Part shown: positions 23,895 through 33,066 of the stretch, piece by piece
Layout: each line of letters begins with the position of its first letter
How positions within the stretch are numbered: position 1 is the first letter of the stretch
Assembly: GCA_964548365.1 (NCBI GenBank)
Contig: CAZJRD010000006.1
Span: forward strand, 34,759 to 98,758
Origin: B46-G9 sp964548365
GTDB lineage: Bacteria > Desulfobacterota > DSM-4660 > Desulfatiglandales > Desulfatiglandaceae
Direction of reading: 5' to 3'
Length of the DNA: 64,000 bases
The notes under the pieces: generated by a model
The model's database searches: none
Told to the model about the DNA's origin: nothing
What the model saw: only the letters and a program-made list of their open reading frames with translations
Program-made: the position numbers and the translations under genes

Positions 23895-26027
23895 CTAATG
23901 ATTCAGATTCCAGTCATAGAACAAATACTCCACTTTTATGTCATTCATGTGTTCCTCAAGGTATTCTGATTTTTCCCGGTCAGCCAGGAATAGCATCAGG
24001 AAGCTAAACATCGCTTCTCTTGTTCCAAAATCCTTTCCATACCAGTGAAATATCTGGGATAGAAAGATCTTGTTTCGTTCAGGGAGAATGATGACTTCAG
24101 AGCTGTTCACAAAACTCTCCGCAGCCGCATCCAGTTGCAGGTCGATTTTCTCAGCCTCATAAAAGCGGATGGGCGGGCAGGAGCGTGAACCGCACACCAG
24201 CGCAAAGTGGATCCTGGGGTCAATTTCTTCCACGCTCAGAGATCGTCTCGGGTCGTTTTTTGCAAACTGGCGCGACATTCTATAGGGAGGCCTCGCATTG
24301 GCACGCAATATCCCATGTTCCATATCGTCGGGCGAAAATTGGTAATCGCCCACATTATAGGCAATATTGATAAAAAAGTCCGCAACTTCCGTAACCGAGG
24401 CGGTGAGCCCCAGTTCAACGATTCCATGTATGACGATAGTATTATAGAGGTTGACCCAGAAGGCCTTTTTTTCTTCTGGTGGAGAAAGGGTCTTGGGATT
24501 AAAAAAGCGGAGGCTTCCCGCGATATCCCGGTATCGCTCATATTCGGGTGATCCTTTCATGGCCTCATAATCCACCAAACCCCGGCCCATTTCACAGAAC
24601 CGGTCTCTGAGGCCTGTGATCGAGGCCATCAGGGCCCCGGCCGGATCACTCGAGCCGGCATGAGACCGCTTTCGATCCAGATTCAAAATGGTTTTTTTCC
24701 CCAGGGCATGTCTCTTTCCCGTCCGTTTTCCGTATCCGGGGTCTCTCTCATAATATTCGTAGATCAGATCGAGAAAAAGGGCGGCCGTCCACGAAAAGCC
24801 GGGGGCTCCATAGCCTTTCCCGGTTTGAGAATCAAAAAATTCATAAAACCCGAATCGGATCGGCAATTGGATCATGTCCCTTCTAATGGCATCGGATTTT
24901 TCACGGTACCCGTACTCCTTGAGCCCCTGGGAGAGCATCCAGTTGATATTGATCCAGACCGGTCCTCGCCAGTAGTTGCGTGCGTCGAAATCCTCCCTTG
25001 TCATGTCGTAATTGCGGATGGTAAAACAGTTTCCTTGGCGCAAGGCACAGAAAGAGATGGAGTTCATGGATTCATACAGGATACCAGACTGCTCTTCAGA
25101 TGCGGCCCCCGAAAAAAGGGGCATGAAGCTCGCTGCCGTAGCCGTATGGATGTGTTCTCCGGCCACGAGATCGATGGATTCGAATTTCCTGCACTCAGGA
25201 CACCACATTTTTTCTCGAATGGCTTTTGAGGTGGTCTGTTGCCATTCCTCCACCTCTGTCACATCCTCACCTATGATTCGGCCAATTTCAGATAGGTCCC
25301 TGTTCGCCCTGCAGAGAATCGCGTTGAAAAGCACATCCTGGACGAGAAACGGACATTCCCTGTAGATCTCATCTTCCCGGTAGCCGTGACGCCTGAAAAG
25401 ATCCACCAGATAGACATAGCGGTCATAATCCGCATCACTGGGACGCTGTTCCGCCGGTACGCCATGTTCCAGATCTTTGCGTCTGTACGGAGGGAGATTT
25501 TTTCTGTCGACGACCACATTCCCAATCGGTACGTCCCACGCCGGGGAGTTGTCCAGACCGGATTCCCAAGGGTGCCTGATATAGGCCAGGCCGGATTTTT
25601 CCGGGTCTCTGTTCAAGTAGAGGTAGCGGTGCAATGAAACCAGATTAGGGAATATTTCCCTCAGAAAATCAGGAGCCCTGCTTGTGCTTTTTGCGTGCTC
25701 GTAAATATGGAGACAGGCAATGGCGTGGAGGGGCGGCATGGTGATTCCGCTCGTGAGCCTCCCGTCCGGCACCTGCCAGAAATCCGGTTCCGGGAAATAG
25801 TGCCCGAGCGCCTCCGGGTTGAAGACGATCTGTGGGACCATTCCGTTCTCCCACTGGTTTTGGAAAAGGGACCGCAGTTCCTGCATGGCGCGTTTCTCGT
25901 CGTAATGGGCATATCCCATCGCGATAAAACCCGAATCCCAGTTCCACTGGTGGGGGTAGAGCCCCGGCGATGGTTTTGTGTAGGCCCCCGTCCAGTTGTC
26001 TTCCAGGATCCTTTTGGCCTGCTTCAT
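23895..26027 (-). CDS. MGH1-like/GH63-type glycosidase fused to DUF547
   Basis: About 710 residues with two parts. Residues 1-440 form an (alpha/alpha)6 glycosidase (HQWNWDSGFIAMG, NQWENGMVPQIVF, LTSGITMPPLHA, YWRGPVWININW) like mannosylglycerate/glucosylglycerate or trehalose-type hydrolases. Residues 480-710 are a DUF547 domain (AFWVNLYNTIVIHGI, HFALVCGSRSCPPIRFY, YLFYDWNLN). No signal peptide is visible, so it is probably cytoplasmic and may release glucose for glk. The start is uncertain: ATG 26027 or TTG 26066. Confidence 0.8.
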   Translation of the reverse strand: MKQAKRILEDNWTGAYTKPSPGLYPHQWNWDSGFIAMGYAHYDEKRAMQELRSLFQNQWENGMVPQIVFNPEALGHYFPEPDFWQVPDGRLTSGITMPPLHAIACLHIYEHAKSTSRAPDFLREIFPNLVSLHRYLYLNRDPEKSGLAYIRHPWESGLDNSPAWDVPIGNVVVDRKNLPPYRRKDLEHGVPAEQRPSDADYDRYVYLVDLFRRHGYREDEIYRECPFLVQDVLFNAILCRANRDLSEIGRIIGEDVTEVEEWQQTTSKAIREKMWCPECRKFESIDLVAGEHIHTATAASFMPLFSGAASEEQSGILYESMNSISFCALRQGNCFTIRNYDMTREDFDARNYWRGPVWININWMLSQGLKEYGYREKSDAIRRDMIQLPIRFGFYEFFDSQTGKGYGAPGFSWTAALFLDLIYEYYERDPGYGKRTGKRHALGKKTILNLDRKRSHAGSSDPAGALMASITGLRDRFCEMGRGLVDYEAMKGSPEYERYRDIAGSLRFFNPKTLSPPEEKKAFWVNLYNTIVIHGIVELGLTASVTEVADFFINIAYNVGDYQFSPDDMEHGILRANARPPYRMSRQFAKNDPRRSLSVEEIDPRIHFALVCGSRSCPPIRFYEAEKIDLQLDAAAESFVNSSEVIILPERNKIFLSQIFHWYGKDFGTREAMFSFLMLFLADREKSEYLEEHMNDIKVEYLFYDWNLNH

Positions 26028-26083
26028 GAATTTTCTGAACCCTCGTGCACGGAAAGGTGAAAACAAGATTGATACCCCTTTGC

Positions 26084-26995
26084 TTAATCCGATCCGGTCT
26101 TTTTTACCGCATGCCCGCCGAATTCCCTTCTGAGTGCCGCAAGAATGCGATCCGAGAAGGTGTTTTCCTTCCTTGACCTGAACCTTTCAAAGAGGGAAAG
26201 GGTGATCACGGGGGACGAAACCCCGGCTTCAATGGCATGTTGCACGGTCCACCGACCCTCTCCGGAATCCTCCACATAACCTTGGATTTTCGAAAGATCC
26301 GGATCCGCCTGAAACGCCCCTTCTGCCAGCTCCAGCAGCCAAGATCGAATGACGCTTCCCCTGTTCCACACGTGGCTCAGGGAGTCATACGCCAGGTTTT
26401 TCCCATAAGGGGACGAGTCGAGCAGTTCGAACCCTTCGGCATAGGCTTGCATCATGGCGTACTCGATGCCGTTGTGGATCATCTTCACGAAATGGCCGGC
26501 GCCGCCGGCCCCACAGTAGAGATACCCTTCATCCGGTGCGAGGGACTTCAACAGAGGTTCCAGATGATCGTACGCTTCCCTTGGGCCGCCGACCATCAGG
26601 CAGTACCCTTCCTTGAGGCCCCAGATACCTCCGCTAACGCCTGCATCCACATAGGACAGCCCGGCCTTTTCCGCGGCGCCGGCGCGCCGCTGGTCGTCCT
26701 TGTAAAAACTGTTTCCCCCATCGATGATCATATCTCCTGGATCAAGGAGATTCAACAGCTTGGCCAGATGATCATCCACGGTGGAGCCGGCCGGGAGCAT
26801 CATCCACACGGACCGTGGTCTATCCAGGAGGCCCGGGATTTCATCCAGCGAGTAAGCGGCAGTCGCCCCTTCCCCCGCAAGTTCTTCCGCCTTCCTGGCG
26901 GTGCGGTTGTAGGCAACCACCTCGTGCCCTTTTTCCAGAAAACGCCGCGCCATATTCATCCCCATCCGCCCCAGTCCAATCATCGCTACTTGCAT
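26084..26995 (-). CDS. gnd: 6-phosphogluconate dehydrogenase, decarboxylating (short YqeC type)
   Basis: A 303-residue protein, the size of the short NAD(P)-dependent family. It shows GLGRMGMNMARRFLEKGHEV (nucleotide binding), DAGVSGGIWGLKEGYCLMVGG, and KMIHNGIEYAMMQAYAEGFELL (catalytic Lys and substrate site). It converts 6-phosphogluconate to ribulose-5-phosphate. ATG 26995 has AAGGAG before it; the longer frame to 27040 lacks support. Confidence 0.93.
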   Translation of the reverse strand: MQVAMIGLGRMGMNMARRFLEKGHEVVAYNRTARKAEELAGEGATAAYSLDEIPGLLDRPRSVWMMLPAGSTVDDHLAKLLNLLDPGDMIIDGGNSFYKDDQRRAGAAEKAGLSYVDAGVSGGIWGLKEGYCLMVGGPREAYDHLEPLLKSLAPDEGYLYCGAGGAGHFVKMIHNGIEYAMMQAYAEGFELLDSSPYGKNLAYDSLSHVWNRGSVIRSWLLELAEGAFQADPDLSKIQGYVEDSGEGRWTVQHAIEAGVSSPVITLSLFERFRSRKENTFSDRILAALRREFGGHAVKKTGSD

Positions 26996-27165
26996 GTTTT
27001 TCTCCTTCCGGTCGAATAAATGACAAATCCCAAAGCCCAAATTTCAAAAAATGCTTCGCGCGTTCAAGAAAACGCTGTCGATTCCTTTGAGCCCGATGTC
27101 AGATTCCCTCATTGCATTGTGACCTATTTGGCATTTGGTTTTTCTCTTGCCTTATGCCTTACGCC

Positions 27166-28626
27166 TTACGCCTCACTCTCACACGCCCTTCCTTTCAATT
27201 GAAAGAAAAGTTTCAGTCCCTTCTTGACCTTGTCGGAGAATATCTTGGGAGAGAAGTAGGCCCCCACCACCTTCCTGTTAATCTCACTCAGCGTCGGATA
27301 GGGATGGACGGCCGAGGCAAGCGTAGAAAGTTTCACCTTTCCGTTCAGCGCCGCAACCCATTCATTCAACAGCTCCCCTGCGTGCGGTCCCAGGATCTGG
27401 ACGCCAATCGGGTTCTCTTTTTCGTCCAGGAGCATCTTGATTTTCCCAACACGTTCTCCTTCGGCCAGGCTCCGGTCATTTCCCGCGAAGGGTTCTGTAA
27501 AGGTCGAATAACTGATCCCCGCCTCTTTTGCCCTCTTTTCGTTCATACCGATGCTAGCCAGTTCCGGGTCCGAATAGGTGCACCAAGGAATCCACTTGTA
27601 GTTTACCTTCCTCGGGAGGTGGAATACCGCATTACTCACTACGATACCCCCTTCGTACCCGGCCGCATGTGTAAACTGGTAGACACCGGTCACGTCACCG
27701 GCCCCGTAGATATGTTTCCGGGTGGTCTTCAGGCGATCATCCACCTTGAGGCCTTTCCGGTCAAAGGCCACGTCAATCCCGCCAAGGCCCAGGTCCGATA
27801 TGTTTGGTTTTCTTCCCATGGCCACCAGGATCTTTTCAGCCTTTAGAGAGACTGGTGTATTGTCTCCCTGCTTGATCACCACTTCCTGCGAATCCTCACC
27901 ATGGCTGGATATGTGCTGGACTGTGCTATTAAGATAAAATCTGACTCCCTCTGAGCGAAGGGCCTCCATGACCAGGTCTGCCATGTCCTTGTCTTCTCTG
28001 CTCAGGATCTGGCCGCTCCGCTGAACCACGTGGACTTCCGTATCCAGGCGGCAGAAGGCCTGGGCCATTTCCGTGGCAATGGGCCCGGCGCCCAGGATGA
28101 CCATGGATTCGGGCACCCGATCGAGGGAAAAGATCTCCTTGTTGGTGAGGTACGGGGTTTCAGTGAGCCCCTTGAAAGGAGGAGCCGCCGGTGAAGACCC
28201 TGTGGCAATGACCCATCGTTTGGCGGTATAGGTCTCTCCATTCATTCTGATGGCGTGGTCATCGGAAAAAACTGGAGTCCCGAAGATTACCTTGGCACCA
28301 AGGGAACAGAAACGTTCCACGGAATCATGTTCCTGGATGGTGCCGATCACCGATTGTATCCTCTTGGTTATATGAGTATATTTAACCGGTGGGACTTTCA
28401 CCCCGGGCAACCCGAATTTCGTTGAGGTTTTCATCAGGTGATAGACCTGGGCCGTTCTTATCAGGGTCTTGCTGGGGACGCACCCGTAGTGGAGACAGTC
28501 GCCACCCAGCTCCTTCTCTTTTTCGATGAGCAGGGTTTTGGCACCCAGCTGTGCTGAGCCGGCCGCAACGGTCAGACCCGCCGCTCCTCCGCCGATGATC
28601 CCTATGTCATAATCATACGATGGCAT
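27166..28626 (-). CDS. Class I pyridine nucleotide-disulfide oxidoreductase (MerA/Lpd-like)
   Basis: A 486-residue flavoprotein. FAD motif GIIGGGAAGLTVAAG at the N-terminus, redox disulfide GGDCLHYGCVPSKTLI near 45, NAD motif VILGAGPIATEMA near 175, and the C-terminal dimer motif VHPYPTLSEINRK with catalytic His. It is close to mercuric reductase and dihydrolipoyl dehydrogenase but has no heavy-metal-binding domain. In related genomes this subgroup often occurs with TVP38 proteins, one of which is encoded 7 kb away. GAGAGGAG precedes ATG 28626. Confidence 0.87.
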   Translation of the reverse strand: MPSYDYDIGIIGGGAAGLTVAAGSAQLGAKTLLIEKEKELGGDCLHYGCVPSKTLIRTAQVYHLMKTSTKFGLPGVKVPPVKYTHITKRIQSVIGTIQEHDSVERFCSLGAKVIFGTPVFSDDHAIRMNGETYTAKRWVIATGSSPAAPPFKGLTETPYLTNKEIFSLDRVPESMVILGAGPIATEMAQAFCRLDTEVHVVQRSGQILSREDKDMADLVMEALRSEGVRFYLNSTVQHISSHGEDSQEVVIKQGDNTPVSLKAEKILVAMGRKPNISDLGLGGIDVAFDRKGLKVDDRLKTTRKHIYGAGDVTGVYQFTHAAGYEGGIVVSNAVFHLPRKVNYKWIPWCTYSDPELASIGMNEKRAKEAGISYSTFTEPFAGNDRSLAEGERVGKIKMLLDEKENPIGVQILGPHAGELLNEWVAALNGKVKLSTLASAVHPYPTLSEINRKVVGAYFSPKIFSDKVKKGLKLFFQLKGRACESEA

Positions 28627-28935
28627 TCTTTTCTCCTCTCTCAAACCCGCTATTATAGGCAAAACGGGATATACGATGTGGAATCGATTGTCTCAATCAC
28701 GAGCGAAGCTCCAATGAAAAGCAGGCGAACGGGATGTTCCTGAAGCGGCGTCATTTTGGCCCTGGAACGGGACAGTGGCAGGCCAAAATCCGCAGCGACC
28801 GGGGTCAGGGACGACGGAGGGAGCGTAGCTTCTGGAATATGTCGTTTGACTGCGTACTGGTTTCATGGATACCACCCGATTTGTATCCCCCAAGAATATG
28901 TTAGCATAGAACGTGATATCCTTTCCGGGACTCTC
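28627..28935. other. Intergenic region with repeat R1 copy B
   Basis: No supported gene; most of it is repeat R1 (28721-28860). Confidence 0.5.
28721..28860 (+). repeat. Dispersed repeat R1, copy B
   Basis: Aligns over about 140 bp with 7602-7743; shared blocks include GCAGG-GAACGGGATGTTCC, GGCCCTGGA, CAGGGACG and GAATATG. Confidence 0.65.
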
Positions 28936-29694
28936 CTAATTCCCATTGAGAGACCAGTCATACTCAAGGTATCTGATCTTTATGTTCGATTGGTTTGCCT
29001 CAAGCCGCTTCTTGAACTCCCCTTTCGCGTACTTCAGGAAATATCCCAGGACATCTCCCCCGAAATCTTCCGTATACCAGTCAAATATCCTGCTCACAAA
29101 GAGAGTGTTCCCTTCTAGGCGATTCCGCGATGGATCGTTGATAAACACCCGGAACTGCTCATCCAGCTGCCGATCCAGGTCCACGCCCCTAAAAGGTTCT
29201 TCCCGTAATGGAGGGCAGCTCTTTGAGGCGCAGTTGACCACCGCATGGATACGCGGATCTTTCATCTGCGGACGAAGAATGGAATGCTCGATATGGTTCA
29301 GGGAAAAAATCTTACCATCAATGCGGACGATCTTTTTTTCCCACGGGCTCCTGAAAATGGTTCCAAAGTCTTTGATGGATTTCACCCCGGGATACCCTGT
29401 CAGGATGAACTTGAGGGTCCATGCATTATAGGCATTGATGTAGAATGCAAACCGCTCGTTTCGTGACAGGGCCTTGCTGTCTGTCTTTTCCAGGACCCGG
29501 AGATAATCGCCCAGTTTCCCTTCCTCATTCTTTAGGCCCCGGTAATTCACCACCCCGTTCTTTACATACCTGCTCAAGAGTTCCGCATACAAGGTATTAT
29601 CCACTTCAATACCCGCTGCATGGGAGGTCGTATGCAGCAAGGGAAATATCACCAGGAAACCTATGACCGACAAGCACAAGAGAAATCTCTTCAT
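28936..29694 (-). CDS. Secreted DUF547-domain protein
   Basis: A 252-residue protein with a signal peptide (MKRFLLCLSVIGFLVIFPLL, then a cut near HAAG). The DUF547 domain follows (FAFYINAYNAWTLKFIL, HAVVNCASKSCPPL, NIKIRYLEYDWSLN). It is homologous to the C-terminal half of the glycosidase fusion at 23895. DUF547 has a cysteine-histidine arrangement suggestive of an enzyme, but its function is unknown. Probably periplasmic. Confidence 0.85.
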   Translation of the reverse strand: MKRFLLCLSVIGFLVIFPLLHTTSHAAGIEVDNTLYAELLSRYVKNGVVNYRGLKNEEGKLGDYLRVLEKTDSKALSRNERFAFYINAYNAWTLKFILTGYPGVKSIKDFGTIFRSPWEKKIVRIDGKIFSLNHIEHSILRPQMKDPRIHAVVNCASKSCPPLREEPFRGVDLDRQLDEQFRVFINDPSRNRLEGNTLFVSRIFDWYTEDFGGDVLGYFLKYAKGEFKKRLEANQSNIKIRYLEYDWSLNGN

Positions 29695-29713
29695 TTCACT
29701 GCATCCTCATCTC

Positions 29714-30321
29714 CTACTCTTTCTGCCTGCTCTTGTAGAAACGTACAAGGCTAAGCACATCTTTCACCACAAACCGTCCTATGGTCCCGGAACTGTAACA
29801 GACTATTTCAATAGTCAGGTCCGGCCGCACCAGAAAACCGGTTGCATGGAGGATTTTTTTATTTACATCGCAATATGCTCCTGTGAGCCTGGAGACCTCT
29901 TCCGAATCCAACCCAAATGCCACAGGATATGCAATACCCAGCTTTTCGACGGTTTCTTTTGCCTTTTCCAATGGATCTATCGACGCACCAATGACAGCGA
30001 TTTCTTCGGCTTGAAACNNNNNNNNNNNNNNNNNNNNNNNNNNNNNNNNNNNNNNNNNNNNNNNNNNNNNNNNNNNNNNNNNNNNNNNNNNNNNNNNNNN
30101 NNNNNNNNNNNNNNNNNCTTTTCCAATGGATCTATCGACGCACCAATGACAGCGATTTCTTCGGCTTGAAACTCCTTCCATAGGGATTGGAAATCAGCCA
30201 ACTGCTGGCTGCAGAAAGGTCCCCAGTGTCCTCGATAGATCAATAGGACACCATACCCTTTTCTGGGCCCTTCAGGGACTTGAAGGGTTTCCCCTGAAAA
30301 AGTCTCTAAGGTCATTCGCAT
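29714..30321 (-). CDS. Peroxiredoxin-like (AhpC/TSA) protein interrupted by an assembly gap
   Basis: The gene is broken by the N-gap. Removing the 100 N and one copy of the flanking 55-bp duplicate restores an open frame of about 150 residues: LLIYRGHWGPFCSQQLADFQ, AVIGASIDPLEKAKETVEKLGIAYPV, ATGFLVRPDLTIEIV. This is a thioredoxin-fold peroxiredoxin. The active-site segment is unusual: relatives have HWCPFC, here HWGPFC, so the first cysteine position is glycine (codon GGA). ATG 30321 is likely, with TTG 30339 as an alternative. Probably intact in the organism. Confidence 0.8.
29963..30017 (+). repeat. Left copy of 55-bp gap-flanking duplicate
   Basis: Identical to 30118-30172 over all 55 bases and ends exactly at the first N. 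Best explained as overlapping contig ends placed side by side. Confidence 0.9.
30018..30117. other. Assembly gap of 100 N
   Basis: Exactly 100 undetermined bases, a conventional placeholder for a gap of unknown size. The flanks suggest the true gap is negative (an unmerged 55-bp overlap). Confidence 0.98.
30118..30172 (+). repeat. Right copy of 55-bp gap-flanking duplicate
   Basis: Identical to 29963-30017 and begins at the first base after the gap. Confidence 0.9.
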
Positions 30322-30391
30322 CCAAAAATATCCCCCCAATCTTGCCCAGTTGATCCCCCTTTCAATTGCTCAAAAATCTGAGCAAGTCGTA

Positions 30392-32125
30392 TCAAGCTGT
30401 TTCCTTTATGATCTCCCACAATTTTTTCAATCCGTTTACGATATCCGAACTCAAATGGAAGCGAATCAATCTTCGGCCTCTTTCCTCCAGGGCCTGGGAG
30501 TCGCCCATGGCCTGGGCAGCAATCAGTGTACCGAACGAATAGGGTTCGCCCGGAATCTGCAGGTCTGATTCGGGTGTGCTGGTGATCTGGATGAAAAGCC
30601 CTCTGTTGCTTCCACCCTTGTGCAACTGGCCGGTGGAGTGAAGAAACCGGGGGCCGTACCCAACAGTTGTGGCAACCTTCAATTTATCTCGCAGGCGGAT
30701 CCGAATACGATCGAGAATCTCATCCGTGCTGCTGGAACGGGGAATGTAGGCCATCAGCGCCACATAATCCCCTTCGTTTTTCTGTTGGAAAAAACGTCCA
30801 ATGAGGTCATCACTGTTATGGGGGACCCCATGGAGCCCACTGAAGATTTCCAGACCCCCATCACGCAATGTGGGCTCATCCGCGGGAAGACGGCCGGTCT
30901 CGCGATAGACGCCCATCAGCTCCCTGGCCTTGATCTTTGCCGCCTCCACATCGGGCTGATTAAAGGGGTTGATGGTCAGCACAGCGCCCGCGCCGGCAGT
31001 GGCCATCTCCCACCTAAAAAACTCTCCCCCGATATCCGTTTTTTTCTCCAACTGAATCCTGATGAAGGGCTGCCCCCCCTCCTCCAGTCTTTTCACGCTT
31101 TGATCCAGTTCTGCATTGTCATCTCCCGAGAGTCTCAAATAGACAAACAACCGATCACCACCATACACATCGGGAGCCCCCGGAATCTCATCCGCAACCG
31201 GAACGATTCCGGTGCCGTGCTTTCCCGTGCTCTCCGCGATGAGCTGCTCCACCCACACCCCGAATGGAGATAATCCCGGCGAGGCAAAAAAGGTGAGTTT
31301 GTCTCTTCCGGCCAGTGCCAGTTCTCCCATGGCCGCACCAAGTGATAGACCTGGGTTCTGTTCGGCAGGAACAGAGGAATAACATGCCCGGGCCATAGTC
31401 GCGCCACTGTCCAGGATACTCCCCAGGTCGACGCCGATGAGCGCCGCCGGAACCAGGCCGAAATAGGTTAGGGCCGAATAGCGTCCGCCTACCCCGGGAG
31501 GAGAGGAGAAGATACGCCGGAACTTCACATTTCGGGCCAGTTTTTCGAGGCCCGAACCGGGATCCGTGATAGCCACAAAGTTCCGGCCCGCCTCGTCCTT
31601 TTTCGCTTTGACCGCGTCAAAAAAGATCTTGTAAAAGGACAGGGTTTCAATGGTTCCCCCCGACTTGCTGGAGACGATAAAGAGCGTCTTTGCCAACTCG
31701 ATCTCCTGCAGAACCTGCTGTATGGCAGCAGGATGCGTACTGTCCAGCACCATGAGCCGAGGATAGCCCGGCCTGTTTCCAAAGGTCTTCATGAAAACTT
31801 CAGGGGCAAGGCTGCTCCCTCCCATTCCCAACAGCACCACACGAGAGAATCCCGCATCCCTTACCTCACGGGAAAAATCCTGTAGATTTTCCAGTTCATC
31901 GGACATGACCTCCGGTAGGCTCAACCAGTCCATCCGTCCAGTCAGATCAGCGGTTCGAGTCGCTTCCTCAGGATCCGGAACCCACACGGTTCCGTCCTTT
32001 CGCCATATACGCCTGGAGACGGCCTCAGTGACCCATTTGTCCAGACGTGCTTTATGGATATCAGCGTACCTTCCCAGGACCAATTGTTGACTGCTTTCTC
32101 GCTTTTCCAGAACCGCCTTGCGCAT
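30392..32125 (-). CDS. pgi: Glucose-6-phosphate isomerase
   Basis: A 577-residue phosphoglucose isomerase of the type often fused behind transaldolase; here it stands alone. Recognisable parts are VLLGMGGSSLAPEVF, TLFIVSSKSGGTIETLSF (phosphate-binding SIS motif) and LGYGPRFLHSTGQ-like TVGYGPRFLHSTGQLHKGG. It interconverts glucose-6-phosphate and fructose-6-phosphate, linking the pentose branch to glycolysis. ATG 32125 is chosen for GAGGAG upstream; the frame extends to 32209. Confidence 0.9.
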   Translation of the reverse strand: MRKAVLEKRESSQQLVLGRYADIHKARLDKWVTEAVSRRIWRKDGTVWVPDPEEATRTADLTGRMDWLSLPEVMSDELENLQDFSREVRDAGFSRVVLLGMGGSSLAPEVFMKTFGNRPGYPRLMVLDSTHPAAIQQVLQEIELAKTLFIVSSKSGGTIETLSFYKIFFDAVKAKKDEAGRNFVAITDPGSGLEKLARNVKFRRIFSSPPGVGGRYSALTYFGLVPAALIGVDLGSILDSGATMARACYSSVPAEQNPGLSLGAAMGELALAGRDKLTFFASPGLSPFGVWVEQLIAESTGKHGTGIVPVADEIPGAPDVYGGDRLFVYLRLSGDDNAELDQSVKRLEEGGQPFIRIQLEKKTDIGGEFFRWEMATAGAGAVLTINPFNQPDVEAAKIKARELMGVYRETGRLPADEPTLRDGGLEIFSGLHGVPHNSDDLIGRFFQQKNEGDYVALMAYIPRSSSTDEILDRIRIRLRDKLKVATTVGYGPRFLHSTGQLHKGGSNRGLFIQITSTPESDLQIPGEPYSFGTLIAAQAMGDSQALEERGRRLIRFHLSSDIVNGLKKLWEIIKETA

Positions 32126-32504
32126 TTTTCTGCTCCTCATCTTTGATGTTACGGTCCGACTAAGGAATAAATCTTCTTTTTCCCATTTTCCAATCTTCTC
32201 TCCAACCATTGGCTATTCATGAAACAAAAACCCTTTATGAATTCGTCGGCTATTCCGGGAAATCCTTTTCTTTACCACAGAGTCACAGGGCACACAGAGT
32301 TTAATTCATCTCATATTGTGAATACTTCTTGATATGTTTCTATGAAACTCCGAGTCAAAATGTGCTGTTTCCTTGTTTGTTCAGAATCTTTTCTGGGCAA
32401 ACAAGGAAGGCTTTTTTCTGAGCCGGTCTCGCGGGACGCGAGCGACAATCTTGTAGATGGGGTTTGCAAGGGTCCACCATCCAGGCCGCGCCTTTCTTGC
32501 GAAC
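32126..32504. other. Intergenic region with small repeats and an inverted repeat
   Basis: Contains a short simple-type repeat (ACAGAGTCACAGGGCACACAGAG, in two halves, about 32277-32299) and a 9-bp inverted repeat, CCTTGTTTG (32371-32379) with CAAACAAGG (32398-32406), followed by six T's at 32411-32416, which could be a weak terminator. No gene supported. Confidence 0.4.
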
Positions 32505-32714
32505 TCAACCCGGCTTTTTTCTGCCGTTCTCCCATTCCAACATCCCTTTTCCAGGCTCAAACATGAACCCTTTCTTTTCGACGGTCTTCACGGGGAATCG
32601 TTCCACAAAAAACGCCCACGCCCAGGAGAGGAGCCTCAGAAAAATACTCAAGAACCCCAGACCCTTTAAGAAATTGCGCCTGTCTTTTCTTTTGGATGTC
32701 TCAGGTGAAACCAT
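32505..32714 (-). CDS. Small Tat-signal-like protein
   Basis: A 69-residue product. KRKDRRNFLKGLGFLSIFLR near the N-terminus resembles a twin-arginine signal (RRNFLK) followed by a hydrophobic stretch (LRLLSWAWAFF). The remaining 30 residues (FPVKTVEKKGFMFEPGKGMLEW) have no domain. CAGGAG precedes ATG. It may be a membrane-anchored or exported small partner, or what remains of a Rieske/Tat protein. It lies downstream of the sigma/anti-sigma pair on the same strand. Confidence 0.55.
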   Translation of the reverse strand: MVSPETSKRKDRRNFLKGLGFLSIFLRLLSWAWAFFVERFPVKTVEKKGFMFEPGKGMLEWENGRKKPG

Positions 32715-32785
32715 GGCAAACTCCTGGTGTTTTTCTCATTGTTGGGTCGATAAATTTGTGCGTCTGACAAGGGAAAAAGGCTATT

Positions 32786-33055
32786 TTAGTGGACGTGATT
32801 GTGACCTTCAAGATGACTTAACAGGTGTTTCATCCTTTTCCGGGCTTCTTCAGAGAGGGGCTCGAAAATATCTTTCGGACGATCGGATTCGTTGTAGCGT
32901 GTTAAAATTTCCTTCATGAGCAGCAACTGTTTCCTGTACCGTGAACAGAACTTGCACATGAGGAGGTGCATTCGAATTCCCATCCTTTGATAAAGCGGGA
33001 GTTTGCGGTCCAGAGACTCTGACACCAAACGTGTGACTTCATGGCAATTAAACAT
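32786..33055 (-). CDS. Anti-sigma factor with zinc-finger (ZF-HC2 type)
   Basis: About 89 residues. MFNCHEVTRLVSESLDRKLP...HLLMCKFCSRYRKQ gives the C-H...CxxC zinc-binding pattern of ZAS anti-sigma domains. No transmembrane segment follows, so it is a soluble, probably redox- or metal-responsive, anti-sigma factor. ATG 33055 is preferred; GTG 33067 overlaps the sigma stop by one base. Directly coupled to the sigma gene upstream. Confidence 0.82.
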   Translation of the reverse strand: MFNCHEVTRLVSESLDRKLPLYQRMGIRMHLLMCKFCSRYRKQLLLMKEILTRYNESDRPKDIFEPLSEEARKRMKHLLSHLEGHNHVH

Positions 33056-33066
33056 CCAGTGGTGCA

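Noticed and set aside
26237..27019. 260-codon plus-strand frame opposite gnd
   Set aside because: Antisense shadow without domains or ribosome site.
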